Assembly: GCA_028284125.1 (NCBI GenBank)
Contig: JANQSI010000009.1
Span: forward strand, 434,001 to 498,000
From: Cyclobacteriaceae bacterium
GTDB lineage: Bacteria > Bacteroidota > Bacteroidia > Cytophagales > Cyclobacteriaceae
Length of the DNA: 64,000 bases
Direction of reading: 5' to 3'
Numbering within the stretch: the stretch's first letter is position 1; the number at the start of each line of letters is the position of its first letter. Of the stretch, positions 26,450 to 35,010 are shown in pieces. The notes under the pieces are model-generated. The model saw only the letters and a list, made by a program, of their open reading frames with translations, was not told the origin of the DNA and did not search any database. The translations under genes and the position numbers were made by a program.

Positions 26450-27202
26450 ATGAAAAAACTCAAATTCTTTGTAGTTGCTCTAGTAGCTGCTACAAGCAAC
26501 TTAGCAGCACAAGATGTTACTGTTGATGAAATCATTAACAACTATTTTGAAAACACTGGAGGACTCGAAAACTGGAAGGCCTTAAAAGGGATCAAAATGA
26601 GTGCGAAAATCAACCAAGGCGGTCTAGAAATCCCTCTAGAAATCGTCCAGCTTGCAGATGGACGCCAATACACAAAATTCAATTTTCAAGGAACAGATTT
26701 CTATCAAGGCGTTTTCGACGGAGAAACCTTATGGAGCATTAATTTCCAAAGCATGAAAGCAGAAAAATCTGATCAGGAAGCGACAGATAATTTCAAGCTA
26801 AACTTGAATGATTTCCCGGACAGTTTCATAGACTACAAACAAAAAGGATACTCAGCGGAATTGATGGGCAAGGAAACAATTGATGGCGCTGAGACTTATA
26901 AAGTAAAGTTGATCAAAGAACCTATTATGGTTAATGGTGAAGAAAAAGAAGATGTGTCATTCTACTATTTTGATACTGAGGCGTTTGTTCCAATCGCGCA
27001 AGATTCGGAAATAAAACAAGGACCGCAAGCAGGCGCAATTGGGCGGGCTACACAAAGTGATTTTGATGAAGTGGAAGGTCTTTATTTCCCTTTCTCTCTC
27101 ACTCAAGGAGTAAAAGATGGCCCAAGCCAACCCATTACCATTGAAAGCATAGAGGTCAACCCTGAAGTTGACGAAAGTCTTTTTAAGTACCCAGGCGGAT
27201 AA
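26450..27202 (+). CDS. LolA-like outer-membrane lipoprotein-sorting-fold protein
   Basis: 250 residues from the ATG at 26450, which begins a good signal peptide (MKKLKFFVVALVAATSNLAAQ). The product begins 'DVTVDEIINNYFENTGGLEN', then 'LKGIKMSAKINQGGLEIP', 'YQGVFDGETLWSINFQ', 'KETIDGAETYKVKLIKEP' and 'GLYFPFSL', the pattern of LolA/LppX-type half-barrels, widespread in Bacteroidota next to peptidases. It may carry a hydrophobic ligand in the periplasm. It is 19 bp before the Asp-box gene, so the two are likely cotranscribed. Confidence 0.8.
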   Translation: MKKLKFFVVALVAATSNLAAQDVTVDEIINNYFENTGGLENWKALKGIKMSAKINQGGLEIPLEIVQLADGRQYTKFNFQGTDFYQGVFDGETLWSINFQSMKAEKSDQEATDNFKLNLNDFPDSFIDYKQKGYSAELMGKETIDGAETYKVKLIKEPIMVNGEEKEDVSFYYFDTEAFVPIAQDSEIKQGPQAGAIGRATQSDFDEVEGLYFPFSLTQGVKDGPSQPITIESIEVNPEVDESLFKYPGG

Positions 27203-27221
27203 TTAAAACTTCAGAACAGCA

Positions 27222-30200
27222 ATGAGAAAAAATATCTTATTTATTCTAACGATTATCTCGTCATCCGTTCTTGCGCAGGATAATGAAATTGTCCTGAAAG
27301 GCAAGGAGCTATTCGGAGATATGAGAGCCCGACAGATTGGACCAGCGTTAATGTCAGGTAGAATCATTGACTTGGAACAACACCCAACCAATGACAAAGT
27401 AATTTACGTAGGTTCAGCAGGTGGCGGTGTTTGGAAATCCACAAACGGAGGTGCTGCTTTCCAACCAATCTTTGATGATCATGTACAGTCTATCGGGAAG
27501 GTAAAATTAGACCCCAAAGATCCTGATAACATCATTTGGGTAGGCACTGGAGAAATTTGGACGCGAAATAGCGTCTCAATCGGAGACGGACTTTACAAAT
27601 CGACTGACGGTGGAATCAACTGGAACAAGGTAGGTTTTGAAAATTCCGAACGAATAGCAAGTATCGAAATCCATCCGGAAAACACGAATGTTATGTATGT
27701 CGGTGTGCTCGGCGCACTTTGGAGCGATAGTGAAGAAAGAGGTGTTTTCAAATCAGAAGACGGAGGACAAACCTGGGAAAAGGTTCTTTACATTGATCAA
27801 ACAACAGGATGTAGCGATGTTGTAATGGATCCTAGTGATCCCAATACCTTGTATGCTTCGATGTGGGAATTCAGAAGATCTGGCTGGTCCTTCAACTCCG
27901 GAGGTGAAAAAAGCGCACTCTACAAATCAACGGATGCTGGAAAAACATGGAACAAAATCCACAACGGCTTTCCCGCAGGAAAGCTTGGAAGAATTGCATT
28001 CGCAATAGCCCCTTCAGACAGCAAAATTCTTTACTCAGTAGTTGAGTCAGAAGTAAAGGAAAAAAGCGGTTTGTACAAATCGACAGATGCCGGTGAAAAC
28101 TGGGAATTTAAGAATGGCGATTTTGGTTTGGTTGTTCGACCTTTTTATTTCTCTCGAATCGTCGTGGATCCCAAAGATCCTAACCTTGTAGTGAAAGCAG
28201 GTTTGTTTGGCTCCATCAGTAGAGATGGAGGAGAAACATTCAAAGGGATGGGAACTATGCATGCGGATATTCATGATATTTTATTTGATATCAATAATTC
28301 AGATCGTATGTACGTAGGAACGGATGGCGGTCTTTATCGGACTTGGGACGGAGGTGTAACCATGGAAATAGTTGCGAACCTTCCCCTTTCTCAGTTTTAT
28401 CAAATATCCGTAGATAACGACGAGCCTTATAATGTATATGGTGGGCTTCAAGACAATGGTTCCTGGTATGGACCTTCCCGATCTCCCGGCGGTATAGAAG
28501 CCAGAGACTGGAATGTAGTTGGATTTGGTGATGGATTCAGAGTATTACGACATCCGTCAAAGAAGATCCTTTATTCGGAAATGCAAGGCGCTGATAATGT
28601 ATGGAGATATGACATGGAAAGAATGTCAACCAAAACCATACAGCCGCTGCAGGTGAAGGGATATGATGACCTCAGGTTTAACTGGAATGCTCCAATGGCT
28701 ATAAGTGAAGCTCAACCGGATCGGTTTTACATGGGCAGTCAGTATTTGCACAAGTCAGATGATATGGGAGATACTTGGGAAATCATTTCTCCCGACCTAA
28801 CAACAAATGACAAGAGCAAACAAGAACAAGAAAAATCTGGGGGTATATCCAGGGATAACTCAGGTGCGGAAAACCACTGTACCATTTTTACCATTGTAGA
28901 ATCTCCTTTGAATGAAAATGTCATTTGGGTAGGAACTGATGATGGAAACATTCAAGTGACTAAGGATGGTGGGAAATCTTGGACGAATACAACCGCAAAT
29001 CTCCCTGCAGAAGTGCCTGATAACACTTGGGTTTACCACATAGAAGCAAGTGTTCATGGTGAAGGAAAGGCGTATGCCGTTTTGGAAGGACACACGACTG
29101 GAGACTTCAATACCTACGTCTACAAAACCACTGATTATGGTGCTACGTGGACTTCAATTGCTTCAGATGATATCTACGGATTTGCCAGGTGCATTCAAGA
29201 AGATTATGAAAATGAAGACCTCCTCTTTTTAGGAACAGAATTCGGGCTGTACATAACCATCAATGGCGGAAAGAACTGGAGTCAGTTCACAAACAACATG
29301 CCTCCGGTAGCTGTTCACTTTGTTGAGTTGCAAAAGCAAACCAATGATCTGGTTATGGGGACTCATGGAAGAGGCGTAATCATTTTGGATGATATAAGCC
29401 CACTTCGTGATTTGAATCAGGGAGTGTTAGCCAAAAATGTTCATTTCTTTGAAAGTAATCCTGCGATCATGGAGGAAGCTAGTCCCTTTGGTGGGACCTC
29501 AACAGAGCGTGAATTTGTCGGACCGAATAGTACCAATAGTGCCAAGATTACTTACTACCTAAGGAAGAAGCACATCTTTGGCAAAATGCTCATGGAAATC
29601 CAGGACCAGGAAGGAAACAAATTGATTGATCTTACTCCTGGAAAGTCTAAAGGTATTAATGTCGTCACCTGGAATGGACGGATCAAACAACCAAAGCTTG
29701 CAAAAGGAAAGAGTATGGCCTTTGGTGGTTTTACCTCACCAAGAGTTCCAGCCGGAACCTATAATGTGATAATGACCAAAGGGAAAGAGACTTTCACTTC
29801 GCAAGTGACGTATGTTAACGACCCTAAATCACTACTTACTGATGAGGAAAGAATTGCCAATCAGGAAGCTACTGTAAAGCTTTATGATATGAGTCAAGAG
29901 TTGGCCTATATGGTTTATCAAATTGACGAGATTCTTGCCAAAGCCGAAGAAGTGAAAGCACAAGGGGGATTCAAAAATGCTGATGCAGTAATCGAAGATC
30001 TTTTTGATTTGAAAAAGACGTTGGTTACTACAACCGGTGACAATTATGTGGATTCTGAGGAGGCTAAACTGAGAGGCAACATTGCAGATCTTTATAGTAA
30101 AATAGCTTCCGGCTTTCAGGCCCCTACCGCTTCAGAAATGGAAAATATGAAGTTGTTAGAAGAGCGTTTCAACGATGCGAAACAGCAATTGAGTTCCATC

Positions 30201-30296
30201 AAGGAAAAAAGAGTACCTAAGATGGAGCGATACATGGAAGGCAAGGGTATCACTCAAATGAGTTTTAAAACTTATAAAGAGTTTATCAAAGAATAA
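27222..30296 (+). CDS. Secreted Asp-box (BNR/sortilin-type) beta-propeller protein
   Basis: 1,024 residues with a signal peptide (NILFILTIISSSVLAQ). About ten Asp-box repeats are visible: 'YKSTDGGINW', 'FKSEDGGQTW', 'YKSTDAGKTW', 'YKSTDAGENW', 'ISRDGGETF', 'YRTWDGG', 'HKSDDMGDTW', 'QVTKDGGKSW', 'YKTTDYGATW' and 'ITINGGKNW'. These form beta-propellers, usually two in this group. The C-terminal ~250 residues form a separate part with a predicted helical region. Databases often call such proteins 'glycosyl hydrolase' from the sialidase-like repeats, but no catalytic residues of sialidases are seen. It follows the LolA-like gene closely. Confidence 0.88.
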   Translation: MRKNILFILTIISSSVLAQDNEIVLKGKELFGDMRARQIGPALMSGRIIDLEQHPTNDKVIYVGSAGGGVWKSTNGGAAFQPIFDDHVQSIGKVKLDPKDPDNIIWVGTGEIWTRNSVSIGDGLYKSTDGGINWNKVGFENSERIASIEIHPENTNVMYVGVLGALWSDSEERGVFKSEDGGQTWEKVLYIDQTTGCSDVVMDPSDPNTLYASMWEFRRSGWSFNSGGEKSALYKSTDAGKTWNKIHNGFPAGKLGRIAFAIAPSDSKILYSVVESEVKEKSGLYKSTDAGENWEFKNGDFGLVVRPFYFSRIVVDPKDPNLVVKAGLFGSISRDGGETFKGMGTMHADIHDILFDINNSDRMYVGTDGGLYRTWDGGVTMEIVANLPLSQFYQISVDNDEPYNVYGGLQDNGSWYGPSRSPGGIEARDWNVVGFGDGFRVLRHPSKKILYSEMQGADNVWRYDMERMSTKTIQPLQVKGYDDLRFNWNAPMAISEAQPDRFYMGSQYLHKSDDMGDTWEIISPDLTTNDKSKQEQEKSGGISRDNSGAENHCTIFTIVESPLNENVIWVGTDDGNIQVTKDGGKSWTNTTANLPAEVPDNTWVYHIEASVHGEGKAYAVLEGHTTGDFNTYVYKTTDYGATWTSIASDDIYGFARCIQEDYENEDLLFLGTEFGLYITINGGKNWSQFTNNMPPVAVHFVELQKQTNDLVMGTHGRGVIILDDISPLRDLNQGVLAKNVHFFESNPAIMEEASPFGGTSTEREFVGPNSTNSAKITYYLRKKHIFGKMLMEIQDQEGNKLIDLTPGKSKGINVVTWNGRIKQPKLAKGKSMAFGGFTSPRVPAGTYNVIMTKGKETFTSQVTYVNDPKSLLTDEERIANQEATVKLYDMSQELAYMVYQIDEILAKAEEVKAQGGFKNADAVIEDLFDLKKTLVTTTGDNYVDSEEAKLRGNIADLYSKIASGFQAPTASEMENMKLLEERFNDAKQQLSSIKEKRVPKMERYMEGKGITQMSFKTYKEFIKE

Positions 30297-30313
30297 TATC
30301 AAATAACCAGACG

Positions 30314-30355
30314 AATAAAGCCGCTTGAGTACTCGAGCGGCTTTATTGTTTTGTG
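30314..30355 (+). terminator. Rho-independent terminator after the Asp-box gene
   Basis: A 12-bp stem (30314-30325 with 30336-30347, aataaagccgct/agcggctttatt) is followed by ttgttttg. It closes the transcript 17 bases after the stop. Confidence 0.85.
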
Positions 30356-30380
30356 GCCGGCAATAACGACAAATAATAAA

Positions 30381-30421
30381 ATGCAACACTATTGCATTTA
30401 TATTTCATTCAAGTAGCTTTG
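30381..30421 (+). promoter_or_regulatory. Promoter with overlapping Fur/Zur-like operator, upstream of the TonB receptor
   Basis: The palindrome ATGCAACACTATTGCAT (30381-30397) covers a TTG at 30392-30394; 19 bases later comes TAGCTTTG (30414-30421), a perfect TAnnTTTG. This is the best promoter of the set. The start would be near 30428, with a ~200-nt leader before 30632. The leader opens with the hairpin attcgg/ccgaat (30428-30447). Confidence 0.8.
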
Positions 30422-30631
30422 CCTAGAATTCGGTGTTTCAGCCGAATGTGTCGTAAGAGAAGAATAGAATCAATCAATTTTTAATGAAATTCACTACAAG
30501 TAGTAATTGCCTTATTCCAATACTACGCCCAATTTTGTTTGTTAGAATGATTCTAAATAATAAAAACTCTCAAACAAAGAAAAATGGTGCCCATTGAGTT
30601 AGACTTCATGAGAATGGGTTTTGTCCATAAT

Positions 30632-33040
30632 ATGGTAAGAATAAGACTTACTGTAATCCTGATAGTCTTATTCTCCGCTTTTCTATCATTTGCCCAGACT
30701 GACTGTACAAAAAAGGTTACAGGAAGAGTCTTGGATAAAGAAACCAGCGAACCTCTGGCCTTCGCTACAGTTAGAGTCATTGACTCAGATAAAGGAGCTC
30801 TAACTGACGATAAAGGAAATTTCATCTTAACTAACATTTGTGAGAATGAATTTGATTTTGAAGTCAGATTTCTCGGTTACAAAACAGTCGTTCATCATCA
30901 TGATTTCAATAATAGAGACCATGTGGATAATGATCACATTGTTTACTTGGCACAAGATGAAAACCAATTAGAAAGTGTCGTAGTAGAGGGTGAAGAGATC
31001 ATTGGCGATTTACAATCAATGGCGGTAGTAAAAATTGATCGTTCTCAATTGGCCACTCAAACGACACAGTCACTCGCTTCCGTGATTAGTGACATTCAAG
31101 GAGTAACCTTCAATTCTACCGGATCGAATGTACAACTTCCAGTTATTCATGGACTTTATGGCAACCGTATATTAATCATCAATAATGGTGTAAAACACGG
31201 CTTCCAAAATTGGGGCTCAGATCACGCGCCTGAAATAGACATTGCCAGTGCCAATAATATATCTGTTCTCAAAGGAGCTGCAGGTGTCCGTTATGGACCG
31301 GAGGCCTTAGGTGGTGTCGTGTTAGTAGAAGGAAATCCTTTAACCCTTTCAAAAAAAATGTACGGGAACGTTGCCTCAGGCTACGAGACTAATGGACGTG
31401 GGTATAATGTCAATGCAAATCTGGGAGCCGGCTATGAAAGGTTCAGTTTTCATGTTGGTGGAAGTTATTTTAAAATAGGTGATAGAAATTCCCCGGACTA
31501 TTCACTCACAAATACTGGAAAAGAAGAACGCTCAGCCAATGTTGGTTTTCGGTATCATTTACCTAAATGGGATTTCAAGGTGTACTACAGCTATATAGAC
31601 CAAGACCTGGGACTGCTCCGATCGTCTATAGCAGAAAGCGGAGATCGTTTTTCCCTTTCTATAGCAGCGGCAGAGCCCCTATTCATCCGTGATTTCTCCT
31701 ATACTATTAATGAGCCGAACCAACTTACTACTCATCATTTAGGAAAATTGGAAGTAGACTGGCATTCCAGCATAGGAAAGTTTTCACTGTTGCTAAGTCA
31801 ACAAATAAATTCTCGTAAGGAATTCGATGTAAGAAGAAATTCTGAGCGACCTATCATTGACCTGGACCTAAACACGACAGACACTAAACTAGAATGGTAC
31901 CATCCTTCGTTTGGTCAGCTTGAGGGTACGTTTGGGATACAGTACTTTGCTCAGAACAACGACAATAATCCCGGCACGAACACAACTGCATTGATCCCAA
32001 ATTATAACACCCATCGATTCAGTGCATACGCGATAGAAAGTATAAAGAAAGGAAAAAGCACTTATGAGTTAGGATTAAGGCTGGACCATGAATACAATTC
32101 TGCTCGTGGGCGTGAGCTAAACCAGGATATATTCAGAAATGAATTTTCCTTCACCAATTTCACTGCTTCTCTAGGAATGGTTCGTGATATATCTGATAAG
32201 TGGCAATTCCGCACCAATGTAGGATCTGCGTGGCGTACTCCTAACATGGCAGAATTTTACAGTTTTGGCCAGCATGGCTTTAATGTACAATATGGGCTCT
32301 GGCGTTATTATACCAATCCCGAGGGGGAGTTGCGAACGGATAGAGTACTCACCGAAGAAGATGGAGTTACTAAGCCTGAGAAAGGATATAAATGGATCAA
32401 CGAACTCACTTTCAAAAACAATGAAAATAGATTCACCGTTACCGCTTATTCTCATTTCATTGATAACTTCATTTTCGATCGACCAATAGCAATCATTGGT
32501 TTCTTCTGGGGTCCAATGCCTGTATTCATCTATGATCAGGCTGATGCATTTTTTGCTGGAACCGACATAACTTATTCCCGGGTCCTATCAAAAAATCTAA
32601 AAGGTACCATTGGGACGAGTTATCTATGGAGTAGGAATATTGAAAAAAATGAAACACTCATCAACCAACCACCCATAAACATCAATACCGAGTTATCCTG
32701 GAAAACACCTTTCTTTTTAGGTTTAACTTTTTCTAAACTTACATTACAGGCATCTTACACTTTCAGGCAATTTCAAGCTCCAAGAACGATCGCTCCGGAT
32801 CAAATCATAAACAGGGAAGTTGAGATTAATTCAGAGTCAGAAATATTTGATTTCAAAGATGCTCCAGATGGCTACTTCCTTGGACACATAAGGTGGGAAT
32901 GGAAACAAGGTAAATTTGGTGGACAAGTTGAGGCAAGAAATGTACTTAATACCAGTTATAGAGATTACCTCAATCAGATGCGATACTTTGCTGACGAGAT
33001 CGGAAGAAACATCAATATTCAAATAAATTATTCATTTTAA
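30632..33040 (+). CDS. TonB-dependent receptor, probable metal importer
   Basis: 802 residues from the ATG at 30632, which begins a signal peptide (MVRIRLTVILIVLFSAFLSFAQ); the longer reading from 30584 adds a polar extension in front of it. Domains: a carboxypeptidase-like regulatory domain ('VTGRVLDKETSEPLAFATVR', about 25-110) with a His-rich segment 'HHHDFNNRDHVDNDH'; a plug with 'IHGLYGNRILIINNGVKHGF' and 'GAAGVRYGPEALGGVVLV'; then a barrel ending 'NINIQINYSF'. The plug resembles those of ZnuD-type metal receptors, by recollection. The Fur/Zur-like operator upstream and the lipoprotein downstream support metal uptake, zinc being my inference. Confidence 0.88.
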   Translation: MVRIRLTVILIVLFSAFLSFAQTDCTKKVTGRVLDKETSEPLAFATVRVIDSDKGALTDDKGNFILTNICENEFDFEVRFLGYKTVVHHHDFNNRDHVDNDHIVYLAQDENQLESVVVEGEEIIGDLQSMAVVKIDRSQLATQTTQSLASVISDIQGVTFNSTGSNVQLPVIHGLYGNRILIINNGVKHGFQNWGSDHAPEIDIASANNISVLKGAAGVRYGPEALGGVVLVEGNPLTLSKKMYGNVASGYETNGRGYNVNANLGAGYERFSFHVGGSYFKIGDRNSPDYSLTNTGKEERSANVGFRYHLPKWDFKVYYSYIDQDLGLLRSSIAESGDRFSLSIAAAEPLFIRDFSYTINEPNQLTTHHLGKLEVDWHSSIGKFSLLLSQQINSRKEFDVRRNSERPIIDLDLNTTDTKLEWYHPSFGQLEGTFGIQYFAQNNDNNPGTNTTALIPNYNTHRFSAYAIESIKKGKSTYELGLRLDHEYNSARGRELNQDIFRNEFSFTNFTASLGMVRDISDKWQFRTNVGSAWRTPNMAEFYSFGQHGFNVQYGLWRYYTNPEGELRTDRVLTEEDGVTKPEKGYKWINELTFKNNENRFTVTAYSHFIDNFIFDRPIAIIGFFWGPMPVFIYDQADAFFAGTDITYSRVLSKNLKGTIGTSYLWSRNIEKNETLINQPPININTELSWKTPFFLGLTFSKLTLQASYTFRQFQAPRTIAPDQIINREVEINSESEIFDFKDAPDGYFLGHIRWEWKQGKFGGQVEARNVLNTSYRDYLNQMRYFADEIGRNINIQINYSF

Positions 33041-33059
33041 CCACTCATAACAATGTCCT

Positions 33060-33098
33060 ATGCAACATTGTTGCAGGATTAAAGATTAACTATGTTTG
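33060..33098 (+). promoter_or_regulatory. Promoter with overlapping Fur/Zur-like operator, before the lipoprotein
   Basis: ATGCAACATTGTTGCAG (33060-33076) is a near-perfect copy. Its inner TTG (33068-33070) is 20 bases before TATGTTTG (33091-33098), a perfect TAnnTTTG. The ATG at 33122 follows 23 bases later. It lies only 20 bases after the receptor stop. Confidence 0.82.
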
Positions 33099-33121
33099 CA
33101 AAAATTATACTATTAAGAAAT

Positions 33122-33742
33122 ATGAAAAATTTCAAAAACTACTTATTAATCGGGCTGATTGGATCGGCTGTAGTTTTCACTAGCTGTGGGGACGATGATG
33201 CGCCTGATGCGGAAAATGATCCAGAAGTGATTACGGACGTAACACTTGTATTTACTAATACAGCGGATGCAACTGACGTTGTAAGAGCAAGTGCAGAGGA
33301 CCCTGATGGGCTTGGTACTGAAGAGCTTGAAGTTAAAGATGAAATCACACTTACTTCTGGAGTTACTTACACACTTACTTTTGAGATTTTTAACAATCTT
33401 GAAACTCCTGGTGAGGACATTGGAGATGAAATTAAAGATGAGGACCATGAACACCAGATTTTCTTTAGCTTCTCTGATGGAGCATTTGAAGATCCTAGAG
33501 GAGACGGAAACATTGATAATGCATCAGATCCTATCAACTATGAGGATGAAGATTCGGACGCACAAGATGGTTCGGGAAATCCTGTAGGACTAGTAACAAC
33601 TTGGACTGCTGGAAGTGTACTAACAGGTGGCAATTTTACAGTTAGATTGATGCACCAGCCAGATGAGAAAACAGCTACCTCTACTGCAACTACAGGTGAG
33701 CCTGATTTTAACCTTCCTTTTGTTCTTAATATTCAACAATAA
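33122..33742 (+). CDS. Lipoprotein partner of the TonB receptor
   Basis: 206 residues from the ATG at 33122; the frame is open upstream but the lipoprotein signal (MKNFKNYLLIGLIGSAVVF, lipobox 'VVFTSC') begins here. The mature protein is strongly acidic, begins GDDDAPDAEND and is beta-rich, with 'TLTFEIFN' and an acidic-His segment 'DEIKDEDHEHQIFFSFSDGA'. It has its own operator-promoter although it directly follows the receptor. Similar proteins are often annotated 'type 1 periplasmic binding fold' beside metal-regulated receptors, by recollection. A role in metal binding at the surface is inferred. Confidence 0.8.
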   Translation: MKNFKNYLLIGLIGSAVVFTSCGDDDAPDAENDPEVITDVTLVFTNTADATDVVRASAEDPDGLGTEELEVKDEITLTSGVTYTLTFEIFNNLETPGEDIGDEIKDEDHEHQIFFSFSDGAFEDPRGDGNIDNASDPINYEDEDSDAQDGSGNPVGLVTTWTAGSVLTGGNFTVRLMHQPDEKTATSTATTGEPDFNLPFVLNIQQ

Positions 33743-33751
33743 CATATAATG

Positions 33752-33780
33752 CAGCATGCCGAAAGGCATGCTGTTATTTT
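33752..33780. terminator. Terminator between convergent lipoprotein and CFxCG genes
   Basis: Perfect 9-bp stem cagcatgcc/ggcatgctg (33752-33760, 33765-33773) with a GAAA loop and a T-run (ttatttt) on the plus side. Confidence 0.8.
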
Positions 33781-33782
33781 AC

Positions 33783-34280
33783 CTACAACTCCTCTACCCT
33801 CGCATCCTCAATTACAAAAGCAAGTTTATTGACGTTTGTAGAGTTGAGAGCGAGTTTTCCTTTCACTACCAATCTTTGATCTGTTCGGAATCGCTGCCCC
33901 CCCTTTCCCAACTCAACCATTGCAACAGACTCAATACCAGCCATGCCACAGTAGAAACAACTTGCATTCGGGAAGCGAGAGATAATAATTACAGAGTCTA
34001 TCCGCGAGTATGGTAGGAAGTAACCACTTAACATAATTTCCTCGCCAGAAAGATCCAATAGTTCGGGTGTAAAGATGGGAATTCGGTAATAAGCACTGGC
34101 CTCCTCTATGTATTTTCGTTCTTTTGTAATCTCAGCGAACTTTTTCCAGTAATCAACGGATGGGGTTTCTATAATTGATTCTTGATTTGGGTACTCTTTC
34201 CCCTGAAAAAAATTTCCAATCAACGTTGCTACTATAATCACGAATGATATCCAGATAATATCGTGTACATTCTTTTTCAC
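33783..34280 (-). CDS. Membrane-anchored CFxCG protein (DUF3299-like), minus-strand copy
   Basis: 165 residues, starting at GTG 34280. A hydrophobic anchor (residues 9-25) precedes a periplasmic domain with 'WKKFAEITKERKYIEEASAY', 'LDLSGEEIMLSGYFLPYSRI', 'FPNASCFYCGMAGIESVAMV' and 'TDQRLVVKGKLALN'. The order and CFYCG motif match the gene at 34489, so they are paralogues. The layout recalls DUF3299-type proteins (G..v.l.GY.lP). The two cysteines spaced CxxC could bind metal. It diverges from its paralogue across a 208-bp gap. Function unknown. Confidence 0.75.
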   Translation of the reverse strand: MKKNVHDIIWISFVIIVATLIGNFFQGKEYPNQESIIETPSVDYWKKFAEITKERKYIEEASAYYRIPIFTPELLDLSGEEIMLSGYFLPYSRIDSVIIISRFPNASCFYCGMAGIESVAMVELGKGGQRFRTDQRLVVKGKLALNSTNVNKLAFVIEDARVEEL

Positions 34281-34426
34281 GTTATAGCAAATTCATAAAG
34301 TTGTAACTACGATATAACGACTTTTGATGATTTTTTTCGTAGAAGATGGTATTGTTCATGAACTTAGATTTCAAATCAATTGATAATTTTTTTCGTCTAG
34401 TACAAATTTATAACGTAACTACATAA

Positions 34427-34468
34427 ATGCAACATTGTTGCTTTTAGGAGGTACACTAAGTAATATTG
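34427..34468 (+). promoter_or_regulatory. Promoter with overlapping Fur/Zur-like operator, before the plus-strand CFxCG gene
   Basis: ATGCAACATTGTTGCTT (34427-34443) has an intact left half and a near-intact right half. TTG at 34438-34440 is 20 bases before TAATATTG (34461-34468), one base from TAnnTTTG. The ATG at 34489 follows 20 bases later. Confidence 0.75.
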
Positions 34469-34488
34469 CTTCAAATTTGAGTGAGAAT

Positions 34489-34941
34489 ATGCTGAAAACT
34501 CAATCTCTACTTTTCTTAATTTTCGTATCCATATTTTTTGTGCCTACAAAAGGCATATCACAAGCAGAAATTACTTGGAAAACGCTAAGTGATGTGACAT
34601 TCACGGATAAATATAGTGAAGAGGGCGAGGCTTACTATTACTATCCGGATTTTGGACCTTCAGTAAAAGCATTGCAAGGAAAAGAAGTTTTTCTTAAAGG
34701 ATTTATGCTACCAATTGATCCCGATAAAGGGATATATATTCTATCCAGAAACCCTTTTGCGTCTTGTTTTTTCTGTGGCAATGCCGGCCCGGAAACCATC
34801 GTTGAACTTAAGTTATTGCCTGGTTATCCAAAATTCGGATTAGACCAGATCGTAACGATGGAGGGACGTCTAAAACTGAATCGGGATGATATTTACCAGT
34901 GCAACTATATCTTGCAGAGAGCTAAGGTTTACAAGCCTTGA
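34489..34941 (+). CDS. Secreted CFxCG protein (DUF3299-like), plus-strand copy
   Basis: 150 residues from the ATG at 34489; a TTG further upstream would overlap the operator and is rejected. A signal peptide (MLKTQSLLFLIFVSIFFV) is followed by 'ITWKTLSDVTFTDKY', 'LQGKEVFLKGFMLPIDPD', 'NPFASCFFCGNAGPETIVEL' and 'LDQIVTMEGRLKLNRDDI'. It is the paralogue of the divergent gene at 33783. The operator upstream places it in the putative metal regulon. CxxC could bind zinc or iron in the periplasm; the role is unknown. Confidence 0.8.
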   Translation: MLKTQSLLFLIFVSIFFVPTKGISQAEITWKTLSDVTFTDKYSEEGEAYYYYPDFGPSVKALQGKEVFLKGFMLPIDPDKGIYILSRNPFASCFFCGNAGPETIVELKLLPGYPKFGLDQIVTMEGRLKLNRDDIYQCNYILQRAKVYKP

Positions 34942-35010
34942 GATGCACGATTGAAAATGCATCTTATTGACGTGATCAATCCGGTTTAAACTTAAAGTGC
35001 TTTCAGTAAA

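Noticed and set aside
27222-30296. Naming the Asp-box protein a sialidase or glycosyl hydrolase
   Set aside because: Asp-boxes alone show the propeller fold; the sialidase arginine triad and nucleophile are not recognisable.
30584-30631. Upstream start of the TonB receptor
   Set aside because: The added polar residues would precede the signal peptide; the ATG at 30632 begins it directly.
34446-34452. aggagg as a ribosome-binding site for the CFxCG gene
   Set aside because: It lies between the -33 and -7 elements, before the predicted transcript start, and ~37 bases from the ATG.
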